A stretch of 64,000 nt of DNA from CAIXPF01 sp041394365 (lineage in GTDB: Bacteria; Actinomycetota; Acidimicrobiia; Acidimicrobiales; CAIXPF01). A program made the position numbers and the translations under genes. Where the stretch lies: NCBI GenBank assembly GCA_041394365.1, contig JAWKIM010000010.1, forward strand, positions 318,025 to 382,024, read 5' to 3'. The notes beneath the pieces were generated by a model that was given only the letters and a program-made list of their open reading frames with translations, made no database searches and was not told where the DNA came from. How positions within the stretch are numbered: position 1 is the stretch's first letter; every line of letters begins with the position of its first letter. This document shows, in pieces, positions 37,791-47,126 of this stretch.

Positions 37791-39275
37791 GTGGGGGCAC
37801 GGACCGGCGCCGAGTACTTGAAGGGGCTCCAGGAGAGCACCCGGGAGATCTGGCTGGGAGGTGAGAGCGTCACCGACGTGGTGAACCACCCGCAGTTCCG
37901 CCAGACCGCCCAGGCCATGGCGCACTGGTACGACCTGCAGTTCGCCCACCCCGACCAGCTCCTCATCAAGGACGAGGAGACCGGCGAGCCGATCAACATC
38001 AGCCACATGATCCCCCACTCCCGCGAGGATCTGGTCAAGCGCGGCGAGGGTCTGCGGCTCATCTCCGAGCAGTCGATCGGCATCATGGGCCGCACGCCCG
38101 ACTACATGAACGTCACGTTCGCCGGCTTCGCCGGCAACCCGAGCGACTGGCGCGGCCCCTCCGGCAGCAACGAGCAGGGCGCCCGGAACATGATCGAGTG
38201 GCAGAAGCGCCTGCGCCGCAACGACATCTCCACCACCCACACGATCGTGCACCCGGTGGTGGACAAGGAGAAGGACAGCGATTTCGCCAACAACCCGGTG
38301 CCGCTGCACAAGGTGGGCGAGACCAAGGACTCGATCATCGTGCGCGGCGCCCGCCTGCTGGCCACGCTGGCCCCCTTCGCCGACGAGCAGACCGTCTACC
38401 CGGGCCACCCGCTGCCCCCGGGTGCGCCGACGAGCTACGCGGTGTCCTTCACGGTGCGCATGGACGCCCCCGGGCTCATCTTCCTGTGCCGCGACTCCGG
38501 CGCCCGGCCCGATGCCAACCCGCTCGACGCACCGTTCTCCACCCGCTTCGACGAGCAGGATGCGTACTGCATCTTCGACGACGTGGAGATCCCCAAGGAG
38601 AACGTGTGGATCGACGGCCAGGTCGAGGTCTACAACACGGTCATGATGCCGAGCTCGTGGTGGCCGAACATCATGCAGCAGACCACGATCCGGGCGCTGA
38701 CCAAGCTCGAGTTCGCCTACGCGCTGGCGTCGCGGATGGCGGAGATCGTCAACGACAACCGTGAGGGCACCGTCGACAAGTTGGGCGAGATCCTCTCCTA
38801 CGTCGACGCCACCCGGAACTCGCTGGACGCGGCGGTGGCCAACGCCAAGGCGTGGCCGGACGGCAACTGGTTCCCGAACCCGCGCAACCTCACCTGCATG
38901 CGCGCCCTGCTGGCCACGTGGTTGCCGCGGGTCAACGACATCCTCAAGGACATCGGCAGCCACAACCTGCTGGCCACCGCCAGCCGGGGCCAGCTCGACG
39001 ACGCCCGGCTGCGCCCGCTGATCGAGGAGTTCCTGCCCGGGGCCAACGGCATCAGCGCCGAGGAGCGGTCGCTCATCTACCGCATGGCGTGGGACTTCGT
39101 CGGCTCCGCCCTCGGTGCCCGCAACGAGCTGTACGAGAAGAACTACCTCGCCTCGGTGCACACCAACCGCATGGCCGCCCACATGTTCTACTCGCACGAG
39201 CAGCGCAAGCTGGGCGATCAGCTGGTGGCCAACATGCTGGCCGACGCCAAGGCCCGCGCCGCCGCCCTGCACTGA
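37791..39275 (+). CDS. 4-hydroxyphenylacetate 3-hydroxylase family monooxygenase (HpaB-like), copy 1
   Basis: 494-residue FADH2-dependent aromatic monooxygenase of the HpaB/PvcC family, which needs a separate flavin reductase. Family landmarks: GAEYLKGLQESTREIWLGGE, GIMGRTPDYMNVTFAGFAG, IVHPVVDKEKD, the DDVEIPKENVWIDG segment and ARNELYEKNYLASVHTNRMA. GTG 37791 is preceded by GGGAGGAAGCAC, a good ribosome binding site. It is divergent from the molybdopterin hydroxylase (179 bp). No reductase gene is nearby. The actual phenolic substrate is not known. Confidence 0.9.
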   Translation: MGARTGAEYLKGLQESTREIWLGGESVTDVVNHPQFRQTAQAMAHWYDLQFAHPDQLLIKDEETGEPINISHMIPHSREDLVKRGEGLRLISEQSIGIMGRTPDYMNVTFAGFAGNPSDWRGPSGSNEQGARNMIEWQKRLRRNDISTTHTIVHPVVDKEKDSDFANNPVPLHKVGETKDSIIVRGARLLATLAPFADEQTVYPGHPLPPGAPTSYAVSFTVRMDAPGLIFLCRDSGARPDANPLDAPFSTRFDEQDAYCIFDDVEIPKENVWIDGQVEVYNTVMMPSSWWPNIMQQTTIRALTKLEFAYALASRMAEIVNDNREGTVDKLGEILSYVDATRNSLDAAVANAKAWPDGNWFPNPRNLTCMRALLATWLPRVNDILKDIGSHNLLATASRGQLDDARLRPLIEEFLPGANGISAEERSLIYRMAWDFVGSALGARNELYEKNYLASVHTNRMAAHMFYSHEQRKLGDQLVANMLADAKARAAALH

Positions 39276-39290
39276 GACCGCTGCACCCCC

Positions 39291-39338
39291 CGACGCGGAC
39301 ACCGCCGGAACCTGTCGGTTCCGGCGGTGCGTCGTTTT
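39291..39338 (+). terminator. Rho-independent terminator
   Basis: 13-bp perfect stem CACCGCCGGAACC / GGTTCCGGCGGTG (39300-39312 and 39317-39329) with a TGTC loop and an outer GACGC/GCGTC extension, followed by GTTTT. It is 24 bp past the HpaB-like stop and ahead of a convergent cupin gene. Confidence 0.85.
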
Positions 39339-39401
39339 CCGGTGATCGTCGCGTCGCCCATACCAGTCGGTACGGTATGGCCAGGTCTCGTCCGGTGCCG
39401 C

Positions 39402-39773
39402 TCAGGCGGGGTAGTTCGGCTCGCCCTCCCAGATCGAGTCGCCCAGGGTGATGGCGATGTGCACGGCCGAGGTCCCCTCCCGGGCGCCGTGGCGGTGCTT
39501 GGTGCCGGGTTGCACGTGCACGATGTCGCCCGCCTCGGTCTCCAGCAGCGGGCCATCGAGCTCCTCGACCATGCCCTTGCCCTCGACGAAGTAGAGCACC
39601 TGGCTGCCCACGTGCAGGTGCCAGTGGGTACGCCCACCGTCATGGAAGTGGACCCGGTTCTGGCGCACGCCGTGCTGCTGGTCCTCGAGGATGGCCTCCA
39701 TCTCCACATGGCCGTCGAAGTTGGCCGCCGGCGCCTGGCGTCGGGTGCCGCCCTTGCGTTCGATGTTGCTCAT
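39402..39773 (-). CDS. Cupin domain protein
   Basis: 123-residue single-domain cupin. Metal-ligand motifs: FHDGGRTHWHLHVGSQVLYF (first cupin motif, His-x-His) and GDIVHVQPGTKHRHGA (second motif His). The GEGxGLVEE-type middle is VEGKGMVEELDGPLLETEAG. Such proteins bind Fe, Mn or Zn and act as small isomerases, dioxygenases or sensors. ATG 39773 (MSNIERKGGTRRQAPA). It is 53 bp downstream of the questin-oxidase-like gene on the same strand, so likely in the same transcript and perhaps acting on its product. Confidence 0.88.
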   Translation of the reverse strand: MSNIERKGGTRRQAPAANFDGHVEMEAILEDQQHGVRQNRVHFHDGGRTHWHLHVGSQVLYFVEGKGMVEELDGPLLETEAGDIVHVQPGTKHRHGAREGTSAVHIAITLGDSIWEGEPNYPA

Positions 39774-39826
39774 GGTCGGACGGTAGCGTCCGGAGCGGAT
39801 CGCGTCGTCGGGGATGCGGCCGGCGC

Positions 39827-40837
39827 TCAGTGAGCGCGGCACTCGGTGGCGGCCAGCTTGGTGCGGGCCACGCGGTGCGCGTCGTCGGCGTCCAGCACGC
39901 CATACGCCGAAAGGCGCTGCAGGGCGAGCACCAGCTTCACGTCGTGGGTCTCCCCCGAATCCACCGCGGCGGCCAGCAGCTCGGCCGGTGCATCGAGGCC
40001 CGGTGTCGCCGCCGGCACCGCTTCGGGCGGGTAGGAGGCCATCACCGCCGACGCCGTGCCCAGCGCGGTGGCGTAGCTCACCCACCAGGGCCCGAGCGGT
40101 GTGGCCTCGACCGGGGCGGTGGCATCGGCGAGCGCCGCGGCCCCGTCCACGGCGGCGTGCAGCTCGCACAGGCCGTGCAGGCCGGTGACGGCGTGCACGG
40201 CGACGAAGGACGACGGGTTGCGGGCGGCGAGGGCGAGGGCGGCGGCGGCCAGGCGGTGGGCGGTCAGGGGCTGGTCGCCCCACGGCCGCAGCGCCTCGCG
40301 GTCCTCGCAGCCGGCGGCGATGTTCATCAGATCGAACACGGTGAGGCCCTCGAGCGCATCGGCGGGCGGCAGCGGCGCCGGCCGCGCGTCCCCGCGGGGG
40401 GCCGGTGCGACCGCCGTCGCACCCACCAGCACCTGCCGGCGGGTCCGCAGGTAGGCCAACCCACGGGCCACCTCCATCGGCCGCCGGCGCCACAGCCCGT
40501 AGCCCAGGCGGATCAGACCGTGGAAGGCGGCGCCGGCCAGCCCGTCGCCCAGGTTGGCCACCGAGTCGAACGCCGCCCGCCGGCGGGCCGGATCGTCGTG
40601 CAGAAGTCCCTCGGCCGCCGACCTAGAGTGTTCGACCGCCCAGCGATACAGCGGCGGGTCCACCAACCCGGCGGCATAGGCCTCGGTCAGCCGCCGGCGG
40701 ACCCGTTCGGCGATGACGGCCTCGGCCGCCCCCGCCAGCTGCAGCGCCGCCACCTCGAGGGGCAGGTGGAAGGTCAGCGCCCCGGTAAGTTCCGGAGGGA
40801 GCTCTTCGATGGCCTCGAGATCGAGTGACACCAGCAC
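39827..40837 (-). CDS. Questin oxidase-like protein
   Basis: 336 residues. Conserved segments of the questin oxidase family are present: AGAAFHGLIRLGYGLWRRRP, FVAVHAVTGLHGLCELHAAV and the C-terminal HDVKLVLALQRL. Fungal members open anthraquinone rings in a Baeyer-Villiger-type oxidation; bacterial members are mostly uncharacterised. ATG 40837 is divergent from the SUMF1-like gene with only 43 bp between them, suggesting a shared promoter region. It probably forms an operon with the cupin. Confidence 0.75.
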   Translation of the reverse strand: MLVSLDLEAIEELPPELTGALTFHLPLEVAALQLAGAAEAVIAERVRRRLTEAYAAGLVDPPLYRWAVEHSRSAAEGLLHDDPARRRAAFDSVANLGDGLAGAAFHGLIRLGYGLWRRRPMEVARGLAYLRTRRQVLVGATAVAPAPRGDARPAPLPPADALEGLTVFDLMNIAAGCEDREALRPWGDQPLTAHRLAAAALALAARNPSSFVAVHAVTGLHGLCELHAAVDGAAALADATAPVEATPLGPWWVSYATALGTASAVMASYPPEAVPAATPGLDAPAELLAAAVDSGETHDVKLVLALQRLSAYGVLDADDAHRVARTKLAATECRAH

Positions 40838-40880
40838 GGGCTAGCACAGCCCGCCGACGCAAGGACAAGCCCGAGCCGCC

Positions 40881-41870
40881 ATGACCGCACCGCCCGACCT
40901 GCGTCCCGACGACCCGCGCCCCGTCGCCGAGGAGCCGGAAGCAGACCTGGCCGGCTCGGCCGTGCGGCTCGCCCACTTCGCCCCGGCGGTGGCGGCGCTG
41001 TGCAGCGATCCCCCGGACCGCCTGGTGGCCCTGCTCGCCGATCCGGCCGTGCCCTTCGAACGGCGCCTGGCGGCCGGCACCCTGCTGGCGCTGGTGGGCG
41101 ATCCGCGCCTCGACGCCCGGCGGCCCGACCTGGTCGACATCCCGGCCGCCCGCGTCGTCATCGGCCTCCAACCCGAGCGGGTCACCGAGGTGGCCGCGGC
41201 GTGGGCCCACGTGGGGGTGGAGCGCAGCTGGATCGCCAAGGAGGTGCCCGCCCACGAGGTCCGGGTCGAGGCGTTCCGGCTCGGTCGGTTCCCGGTGACC
41301 AACGTCGAGTACCTGCAGTACGTGCTGGCCCGCCCCGACGAGGCCGCCCGGCCGACCTCCTGGCCGCACGGCACGTTCCCCTGGGCGGCGGCCAACCACC
41401 CCGTCTACTCGCTGCCGGCCGAGGCGGCCGAGGGGTATGCGGCGTGGTTGTCGGCGGAGACGGGCCGGCGCTTCCGGCTGCCCACCGAGGCCGAGTGGGA
41501 GTACGGGGCGAGCGGTGGCGACGGCCGTGAGTTCCCGTGGGGCGATGCGTGGGAGCCCCATCGCGCCAACACGGCGGAGGCCGGTCCCCTGCAGACCACG
41601 CCGGTGGGCCTGTACCACGAAGGCCGCTCGCCGTTCGGTCTGCACGACGTGGCCGGCAACGTGGAGGAGTACGTGAGCGATCGCTACGCCGCCTACCCCG
41701 GCGGCGAGCCGGTAGACGACGACCTCACCTCGCTCTACGGGGAGACCTACCGGATCGCCCGCGGCGGCAGCTACGCCCGCCACGGTGACCTGGCCCGCTG
41801 CCGCCGGCGGCACGGCTGGTACCCCTCCGACCACTACGCCCTGGGCTTCCGACTGGCGGAGTCCATCTGA
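40881..41870 (+). CDS. SUMF1/formylglycine-generating-enzyme-like protein
   Basis: 329 residues. An N-terminal helical region of about 85 residues precedes a C-type-lectin-like SUMF1 fold: FRLGRFPVTNVEYLQYVLAR, FPWAAANHPVYSLPAEAAEG, RFRLPTEAEWEYGASGGDGR, EFPWGD, FGLHDVAGNVEEYVSDRYAA, YRIARGGSYARHGDLARCRR and GFRLAES. The two active-site cysteines of true formylglycine-generating enzymes after GGSY seem absent; the only nearby Cys is in ARCRR. A sulfatase-maturating role is therefore unlikely. EgtB- or PvdO-like oxidative chemistry or a structural role is possible. ATG 40881. Confidence 0.85.
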   Translation: MTAPPDLRPDDPRPVAEEPEADLAGSAVRLAHFAPAVAALCSDPPDRLVALLADPAVPFERRLAAGTLLALVGDPRLDARRPDLVDIPAARVVIGLQPERVTEVAAAWAHVGVERSWIAKEVPAHEVRVEAFRLGRFPVTNVEYLQYVLARPDEAARPTSWPHGTFPWAAANHPVYSLPAEAAEGYAAWLSAETGRRFRLPTEAEWEYGASGGDGREFPWGDAWEPHRANTAEAGPLQTTPVGLYHEGRSPFGLHDVAGNVEEYVSDRYAAYPGGEPVDDDLTSLYGETYRIARGGSYARHGDLARCRRRHGWYPSDHYALGFRLAESI

Positions 41871-41962
41871 GCTGCCGCAGCCCTCGCGCCGCGGTCTACC
41901 CATCGCCACCCGGCGCAGAGTAGTTTACGCATGAACGACTTCCTTGGAAGGGAAAGGACACC

Positions 41963-42550
41963 ATGAGCAGCGAGAGCACGACCGTCGCGGTGATCGGGGG
42001 CGGCGCCGCCGGCCTGACCGCCGCGCTCTTCCTGGCCCGTGCCGGCATCGAGGTGCACCTCTACGACCAGGATCGTTCCATCCTGAAGCGGGCCCGCCTG
42101 TGCAACCTGCCCGGCCACGACGAGCTGGAGGGTCGCGAGCTGCTGACCCAGCTGCGCAGCGCCCTCGACGCCCGTTCGGTGACCCGTCACGAGCTGAAGG
42201 TCGACGACGTGGTGGCCGGCGCCCCGCTGGTCGTGCGGGCGGCCGACGGGGACCTGCAGGCCGACTACGTGGTGCTCGCCAGCGGTCAGGGCACGCTCAG
42301 GCTGGCCTCGCTGCCGCTCGACACCACCGACGCGCGCCAGCCGTTCGTGAAGGTCAACGTGGTGACCGACAAGTGGGGTGCCACCTCGGTGCCCAACGTG
42401 TACGCCTGCGGTGTGGTGGCGGGCTGGCCGTCGCAGGCGGTGGTGTGCGCGGGGTCGGGCGCCAACGTCGCCATCGAGATCGCCTCGCGGGTGAAGGGCG
42501 AGTTCTGGGTGGACCACGACGACACCCGGCTCGGCACCGACCCCGAGTGA
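41963..42550 (+). CDS. Short FAD-dependent oxidoreductase, thioredoxin-reductase-like
   Basis: 195 residues. The N-terminal dinucleotide-binding motif VAVIGGGAAGLTAALFLARA and a C-terminal FAD motif (VPNVYACGVVAGWPSQAVVC) are those of the thioredoxin reductase/gliotoxin oxidase type. The central NADPH domain and CxxC of full-length enzymes are absent, so it is a minimal FAD module of unknown redox partner. ATG 41963 has a purine-rich ribosome binding site (GGAAGGGAAAGGACACC). It starts a co-directional run with the glycosyltransferase (25 bp gap) and WD40 protein. Confidence 0.85.
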   Translation: MSSESTTVAVIGGGAAGLTAALFLARAGIEVHLYDQDRSILKRARLCNLPGHDELEGRELLTQLRSALDARSVTRHELKVDDVVAGAPLVVRAADGDLQADYVVLASGQGTLRLASLPLDTTDARQPFVKVNVVTDKWGATSVPNVYACGVVAGWPSQAVVCAGSGANVAIEIASRVKGEFWVDHDDTRLGTDPE

Positions 42551-42575
42551 GCGACCGGCCCCTGCCCCGCCGCCG

Positions 42576-43667
42576 ATGACCACGACCATGCCGGCCGCCA
42601 CCGTCGTCGTCCCCTGCCGGGACGAGGCGGCCTACCTGCCGGAGCTGCTGGCCACCTTGGTGCCGCAGGTCGCCCACCAACCCGGGTGGCACCTGGTGCT
42701 GGTGGACGACGGCTCCATCGACGCCACCGGCGCCCTGCTCGACGAGGCCGCGGCCGAGCACCCCGAGGTGCTCACCGTGCGCCACGGTCGCTACGGCAGC
42801 CCCGGTGCGGCCCGCAGCGCGGCCGTGGCGCTCGCCCACGAGGCGGCGCAGCGGAGCGGGCGGCCGGCACCGCAGTGGCTGGTCACCACCGACGTCGACG
42901 TCGTGCTGCCCCACGACTGGGTCGCCGGGTGGGCGGCCACCCTGTGCGACCTCCACGGCGATGCGACGGTGGGCGCGGTCAACGGCGAGGAGCAGCAGGA
43001 CCACCTGCTCGAGCCCTTCCCCAACGCACGGCGGCTCTCGGAGCGCTTCGGCACGGTCGTGGTCCGCAGCGAGGAGCTGCTCGGGCCCACCAACCTCAAC
43101 GGGGTGAACCACGCGGTACGTACCGAGGCGTATGCCACCTGCGGGCCGTACCGGCAACCGTGGGGCGAGGGCCCCGACGGCCCCGTGGTGCTCGCCGGCG
43201 AGGACTGGGACCTCGGCGTGCGCCTGCGCCTGGCCGGTTACCGGATCGCCCCCACCGAGGTGACGGTCGCCGATCGCGGCCGCCGGCTGCTGGCCGACCT
43301 GGTGGCCTACCTCGGCGGCACCGCCTATGAAGGTGCCTTCGAGCGGGTCGAGCCGACCGGTCCACCGGCCGACGTCTCCCCCGCCGAGCTGGCCGAGCTG
43401 CTGCCCGGTACCGCCCGTCGGGCGCTGCTGCACTTCTACGCCAAGCCGCTGCTGGCGGTGCCCCGCCTGCTCGAAGAGCCGATCGGCCTCGACGCGGCCA
43501 CGGTGACCCGCATGCGGGACTGGATGGCCCGCTGGCCGTCCCCCACGTTCGGTGAGTCGCGCAACGGGTTCCTCTACGGGCGGCTGCCCCGCTTCGTCGA
43601 TGCGTTCGCCGGCGAGGTGCTCGAGCAGCTGGGGCTCGTCTTCGACGACCCGCCCACCGGCGGCTGA
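42576..43667 (+). CDS. Glycosyltransferase family 2
   Basis: 363 residues, GT-A fold. Nucleotide-sugar motifs: VVVPCRDEAAYLPELLATLV, VLVDDGSIDATGALL (DDGS at 44-47), TTDVDVVLPHDW (DxD at 106-108) and the acceptor-side GEDWDLGVRLRLAGYRI with the ED motif. There are no membrane helices, so it is probably cytoplasmic or peripheral. Sugar and acceptor are unknown. It is part of the FAD protein-GT2-WD40 run; association with the SUMF1-like gene upstream is inference. Confidence 0.9.
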   Translation: MTTTMPAATVVVPCRDEAAYLPELLATLVPQVAHQPGWHLVLVDDGSIDATGALLDEAAAEHPEVLTVRHGRYGSPGAARSAAVALAHEAAQRSGRPAPQWLVTTDVDVVLPHDWVAGWAATLCDLHGDATVGAVNGEEQQDHLLEPFPNARRLSERFGTVVVRSEELLGPTNLNGVNHAVRTEAYATCGPYRQPWGEGPDGPVVLAGEDWDLGVRLRLAGYRIAPTEVTVADRGRRLLADLVAYLGGTAYEGAFERVEPTGPPADVSPAELAELLPGTARRALLHFYAKPLLAVPRLLEEPIGLDAATVTRMRDWMARWPSPTFGESRNGFLYGRLPRFVDAFAGEVLEQLGLVFDDPPTGG

Positions 43668-43732
43668 TCCTCGGCCGGCGCGCGGCGCGGCCACTCCCCC
43701 TTCGAACGACCACCGACAGGACGGCGACCACG

Positions 43733-45541
43733 ATGGCGCATGCCTCTCCCATCACCTGCCTCGACCACGATCCCGCCTCCGGCCGGCTGCTGACCGGCGG
43801 CTACGACGGGCTCGTCGTGTGCTGGCTCGACGGCGTCGAGCAGTGGCAGATCCCCTTCGACGATCTGGTCAACGACGTGCGCTTCTCGCCCGACGGCACC
43901 CGGGCCGCGGTGGCGGTGGCGGATCGCCACGCGTTCGTGCTCGACGTGGCCGACGGCAGCACCGTGCTCGCCCTCGGGCCCCACGGCGACGACGTCAACG
44001 TCGTGCGCTGGCTGCCCGGCGGCGACGGGCTGGTGTGCGTGATGGACCACCTCGACCCCGTGGTCCGGGTGTGGACCGGCAAGGACGGCACCTGGGAGGC
44101 GCGCGAGCTGGTGGGCCACGGCAGCGGCGTGTTCGGCGCCGCCCTGGATCCCGAGGCCCGCCGGGTGGCCACCGCCGCCGAGGACCGCACCGCCCGGGTG
44201 TGGGACCTCGAGACGCTGGCGGTGCTGCAGGTGCTGACCCACCCGGGCGACCCCGAGGCCATCGACTGGTCGCCCGACGGCTCGGTCATCGCCACCGGCT
44301 GCGACGACGGCCTGTGCCGGCTGTGGGATCCCGACCGGGGAACGGTGGTGCGCACCCTCGCCGAGGCCGGCGCCGCGGTGCGCTTCGTGCGCTTCTCCGC
44401 CGACGGCCGATCGTTGCTGGTCGGCGCCTACGACGCCACCATGCGCCGCTACGACACCAGCACCTGGCAGGTGACCGAGGCGTACACCGCACCGTTCCAG
44501 TGGGAGCGCGCTGCGGTGCAAGCGGGCGCACGGGTGGCGGTGGGCAGCTTCGGCGGCTCGCCCATCCTGCACCCCGACGGCACCGACGCGGTACCGACCT
44601 ACGGCATCAACGCCCTGGCGGTGGACGGCGCCACGGTGGCGGTCGCCCGCGACGACGGCGCCGTGCTCACCGTTACCCTCGAGCGCGACGAGTTCGGTAA
44701 CACCGGGCCCAGCGGGTGGGCACCGCGGGTGCTGGCCCGCCACCGATCGATCGTGAACGCGGTCGCCTTCTCCCCCGACGGCACCACCGTCGCCTCCGCC
44801 GACTACCGCGGCGCGGTGCACCTGTCCCCGCTCGATGGCCGCCCGGCGGTCACCGTCACCGTGGCCGAGGGCGGGCCGATCAACGCGGTGCAGTGGCATC
44901 CGGACGGGGCCTCGCTGTTCAGCGCCGGCTACGACGGCGTCATCCGCCACTGGGCGCCCGACGGTTCGCCGCTGGGCGCCTGGCCGGCCCACCACGGGCC
45001 GATCAAGTCGCTGGCCTTCTCGGTGCCGTGGGGTCTGGTGGTGGCCGGGTCGTCGGACGGGACGCTGTCGGCCTGGCACGACGGCGAGCTCGCCTGGCGC
45101 GCCGCCGCCGAGGACCTCGTGCTGGTGAACTCGGTGGCCGCCGATGGCGCCGGGGTGGTGGTCAGCGCCTCGCGGGATCTGCAGGTGCGGCGCTGGGATG
45201 GTGCCGGCGGTGCACTGATCGAGGCGCTGCCCCGCGTGCACGGCAAGTCGATCAAGTCGATCAGCACGAACCCGGCCGGCGATCGCCTGCTCAGCGGCTC
45301 CTACGATGGCACCGCGGTGTTGTGGCGTTACACCGATGGGGTGTGGAGCTGGAAACGGCTGCTGCACCACGGCAAGCCCGGCGTGCCGGCCACCGGGTTC
45401 GGACACGGGCCCACGGAACGGCTCGTGTTCACCGCCGGGTGGGATGGCTCGCTGGCCTGGTGGGGCATCGATGCCGCGAAAGTCGGTTCGGTGGTGCTCA
45501 CCGGCGACCCGGCCACCGCCGGGACGGTCCGCCGGGGCTGA
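43733..45541 (+). CDS. WD40 repeat protein with about 14 blades
   Basis: 602 residues made of WD40 repeats throughout, such as VNDVRFSPDGTRAAVAVADR, RVATAAEDRTARVWDLETLA, IDWSPDGSVIATGCDDGLCR, VNAVAFSPDGTTVASADYRG, INAVQWHPDGASLFSAGYDG and RLLSGSYDGTAVLWRYTDGV. I count about 14 blades, enough for two seven-bladed propellers. There is no signal peptide, kinase or other domain. A cytoplasmic scaffold is the natural inference. ATG 43733 follows the glycosyltransferase by 65 bp. Confidence 0.9.
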   Translation: MAHASPITCLDHDPASGRLLTGGYDGLVVCWLDGVEQWQIPFDDLVNDVRFSPDGTRAAVAVADRHAFVLDVADGSTVLALGPHGDDVNVVRWLPGGDGLVCVMDHLDPVVRVWTGKDGTWEARELVGHGSGVFGAALDPEARRVATAAEDRTARVWDLETLAVLQVLTHPGDPEAIDWSPDGSVIATGCDDGLCRLWDPDRGTVVRTLAEAGAAVRFVRFSADGRSLLVGAYDATMRRYDTSTWQVTEAYTAPFQWERAAVQAGARVAVGSFGGSPILHPDGTDAVPTYGINALAVDGATVAVARDDGAVLTVTLERDEFGNTGPSGWAPRVLARHRSIVNAVAFSPDGTTVASADYRGAVHLSPLDGRPAVTVTVAEGGPINAVQWHPDGASLFSAGYDGVIRHWAPDGSPLGAWPAHHGPIKSLAFSVPWGLVVAGSSDGTLSAWHDGELAWRAAAEDLVLVNSVAADGAGVVVSASRDLQVRRWDGAGGALIEALPRVHGKSIKSISTNPAGDRLLSGSYDGTAVLWRYTDGVWSWKRLLHHGKPGVPATGFGHGPTERLVFTAGWDGSLAWWGIDAAKVGSVVLTGDPATAGTVRRG

Positions 45542-45619
45542 GCCCCCGACCGCCCCTGCCGCTCCCGTCGTCGTCGGCACCATCGCCCGTCGCGCTCCGC
45601 CTGCGAGCGACACGGGTTC

Positions 45620-45631
45620 GATAACGTTATC
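45620..45631. promoter_or_regulatory. 12-bp palindrome at the MocR start
   Basis: Perfect palindrome GATAACGTTATC in GC-rich DNA, ending 8 bp before the GTG start at 45640. TATCCT or TAACGT could serve as a -10 element so close to the start that a leaderless transcript is likely; no ribosome binding site is visible. Autoregulation by the encoded GntR-type protein is plausible. Confidence 0.55.
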
Positions 45632-45639
45632 CTCCGAGC

Positions 45640-47045
45640 GTGGAGACGGTGAGGAACGCTTCGGCGACGGGTGGGGCGGCGGCCGTGGAGCGCCCTACGG
45701 GCGACCGCAGCGGCGGCCACCGGGCAGCCGGTTGCCGTCGGTGCGGGCGCTGATGAAGGAGCACCGGGTCGGGCCGGCCACGGTCGAGGCCGTGCTCGGC
45801 CGGCTGGCCCGGAGGGCATCGTCGATCCCCGCCCCGGGAGGGCACGTTCGTGGCCGCCGCCGCCGCCCCGCCCGTGGTGGGCGACCACGGCTGGCAGACG
45901 CTCGCCCTCGGCGCCCAGCTCGAGTGGGGTGCGCCGACGGCCGGGGGCATCGAGGGCGGCGATCGTTCGATGATCGACCTCGCCGCCGATCACCCCGAAG
46001 CGGCGCTGCAACCACGGCGGCTGCTGGCGCGGGCGGCGTCGCGGGCCGCCGCCGAGGACCGGGTCTGGGCACCCGTCGATCCCGCCGGCCGGGCGGAGCT
46101 GCGCGCCTGGTTCGCCGGCGACATCGGGGCCGGGCTGGGTGCGGAGGACGTGGTGATCACCGCCGGCCGCGGGGCCGCCCTGGCCTCGCTGTTCACCGCG
46201 CTGGCCGGCGACGGGGCCGATGGCGGCCCCTGCGCCGTGCTGGTGGAGTCGCCGTGCGCCCCGTTCGTGCTGGCGGTGGCCCGCATGAGCGGGCTGCGAC
46301 CGGTGCCGGTCCCCACCGACCACGACGGTGTCCGGCCCGAGCACCTCGACGCCGCCTTCGCCCGCAGCGGGCGCGCCTGGCCTACCTGCAACCGCTGTTG
46401 GCCGAGCCGAGCGGTGCCACCCTGGCCGTCGGGCGTCGCGCCGCCGTGCTGGAGGTGGCGGCCCGCCACGGCGCGTTCCTGGTGGAGGACGACGCCGCCC
46501 GGTACCTGGCGGACCCGTCGGCCCCCGCACCGCTGGCCGCCACCGATCCCGACGGCCACGTGGCCCACGTGCGCTCGCTCCACCAGGCCACCGCGCCCGG
46601 CCTGGGCGTCGCCGCGGTGGCGGCCCGGGGCCCGTTGCGGCGCAGGCTGGCCGCCGTGGTCGCCACGCAGCAGCTCGGTGCGCCGCTGGCTGAGGCCGTG
46701 GCGCTGCACACGGCGGGCGCCGCCGGTTGGGCGGCACCTGCGGGCGTTGCGCCGCGAGCTTCGGCCGATCGCCAGCAGGTGCTCGACGAGGCCCTGGCCC
46801 CGTTGCCGGTCGCCGGCTCCCGCCCGGCCCATGGCGGCCTGGGCCGCTGGGTCCGGCTGCGCGACGAGCGCGACGACCTGGCGGTGGCGGCCACCCTGCG
46901 GCGTGCCGGCGTTGCCCTGCAGCCCGGACGGCCGTGCTTCGCCGGCGAGGCCGCCGGCGCCTACCTGCGGTTGTCGGTGGGTGCCGCCGGCCCGGCCGAG
47001 CTCCGCCGCGCCACCGGTCTGCTGGCCTCCGTGCTCTCGGCGTGA
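45640..47045 (+). CDS. MocR-type GntR regulator with aminotransferase domain (frameshifted)
   Basis: Fusion of an N-terminal GntR winged helix (SRLPSVRALMKEHRVGPATV, EAVLGRLARR, then GIVDPRPGRGTFVAA in another frame) with a fold-type I aminotransferase-like domain (MIDLAADHPEAALQPRRLLA, VVITAGRGAALASLFTALAG, ATLAVGRRAAVLEVAARHGA, LVEDDAARYLADPSAPAPLA). The segment where the PLP lysine belongs (SLHQATAPGLGVAAVAARG) has no obvious Lys, so PLP may be bound differently or lost. Indels lie near 45690-45840, 46375 and 46735. GTG 45640. Regulated genes are unknown; the following SDR and hydrolase are candidates. Confidence 0.8.
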
Positions 47046-47126
47046 CGTTGGCCCGCTCCACACCACCGGCCATACAGTGCGTCGCCGCGGCCCGGGCTGG
47101 TCGGGCGCGGTCGTGGAGGAGCGCAC

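Noticed and set aside
40881..41870. Sulfatase-modifying formylglycine-generating enzyme
   Set aside because: The two catalytic cysteines after GGSY are missing and no sulfatase is in the window.
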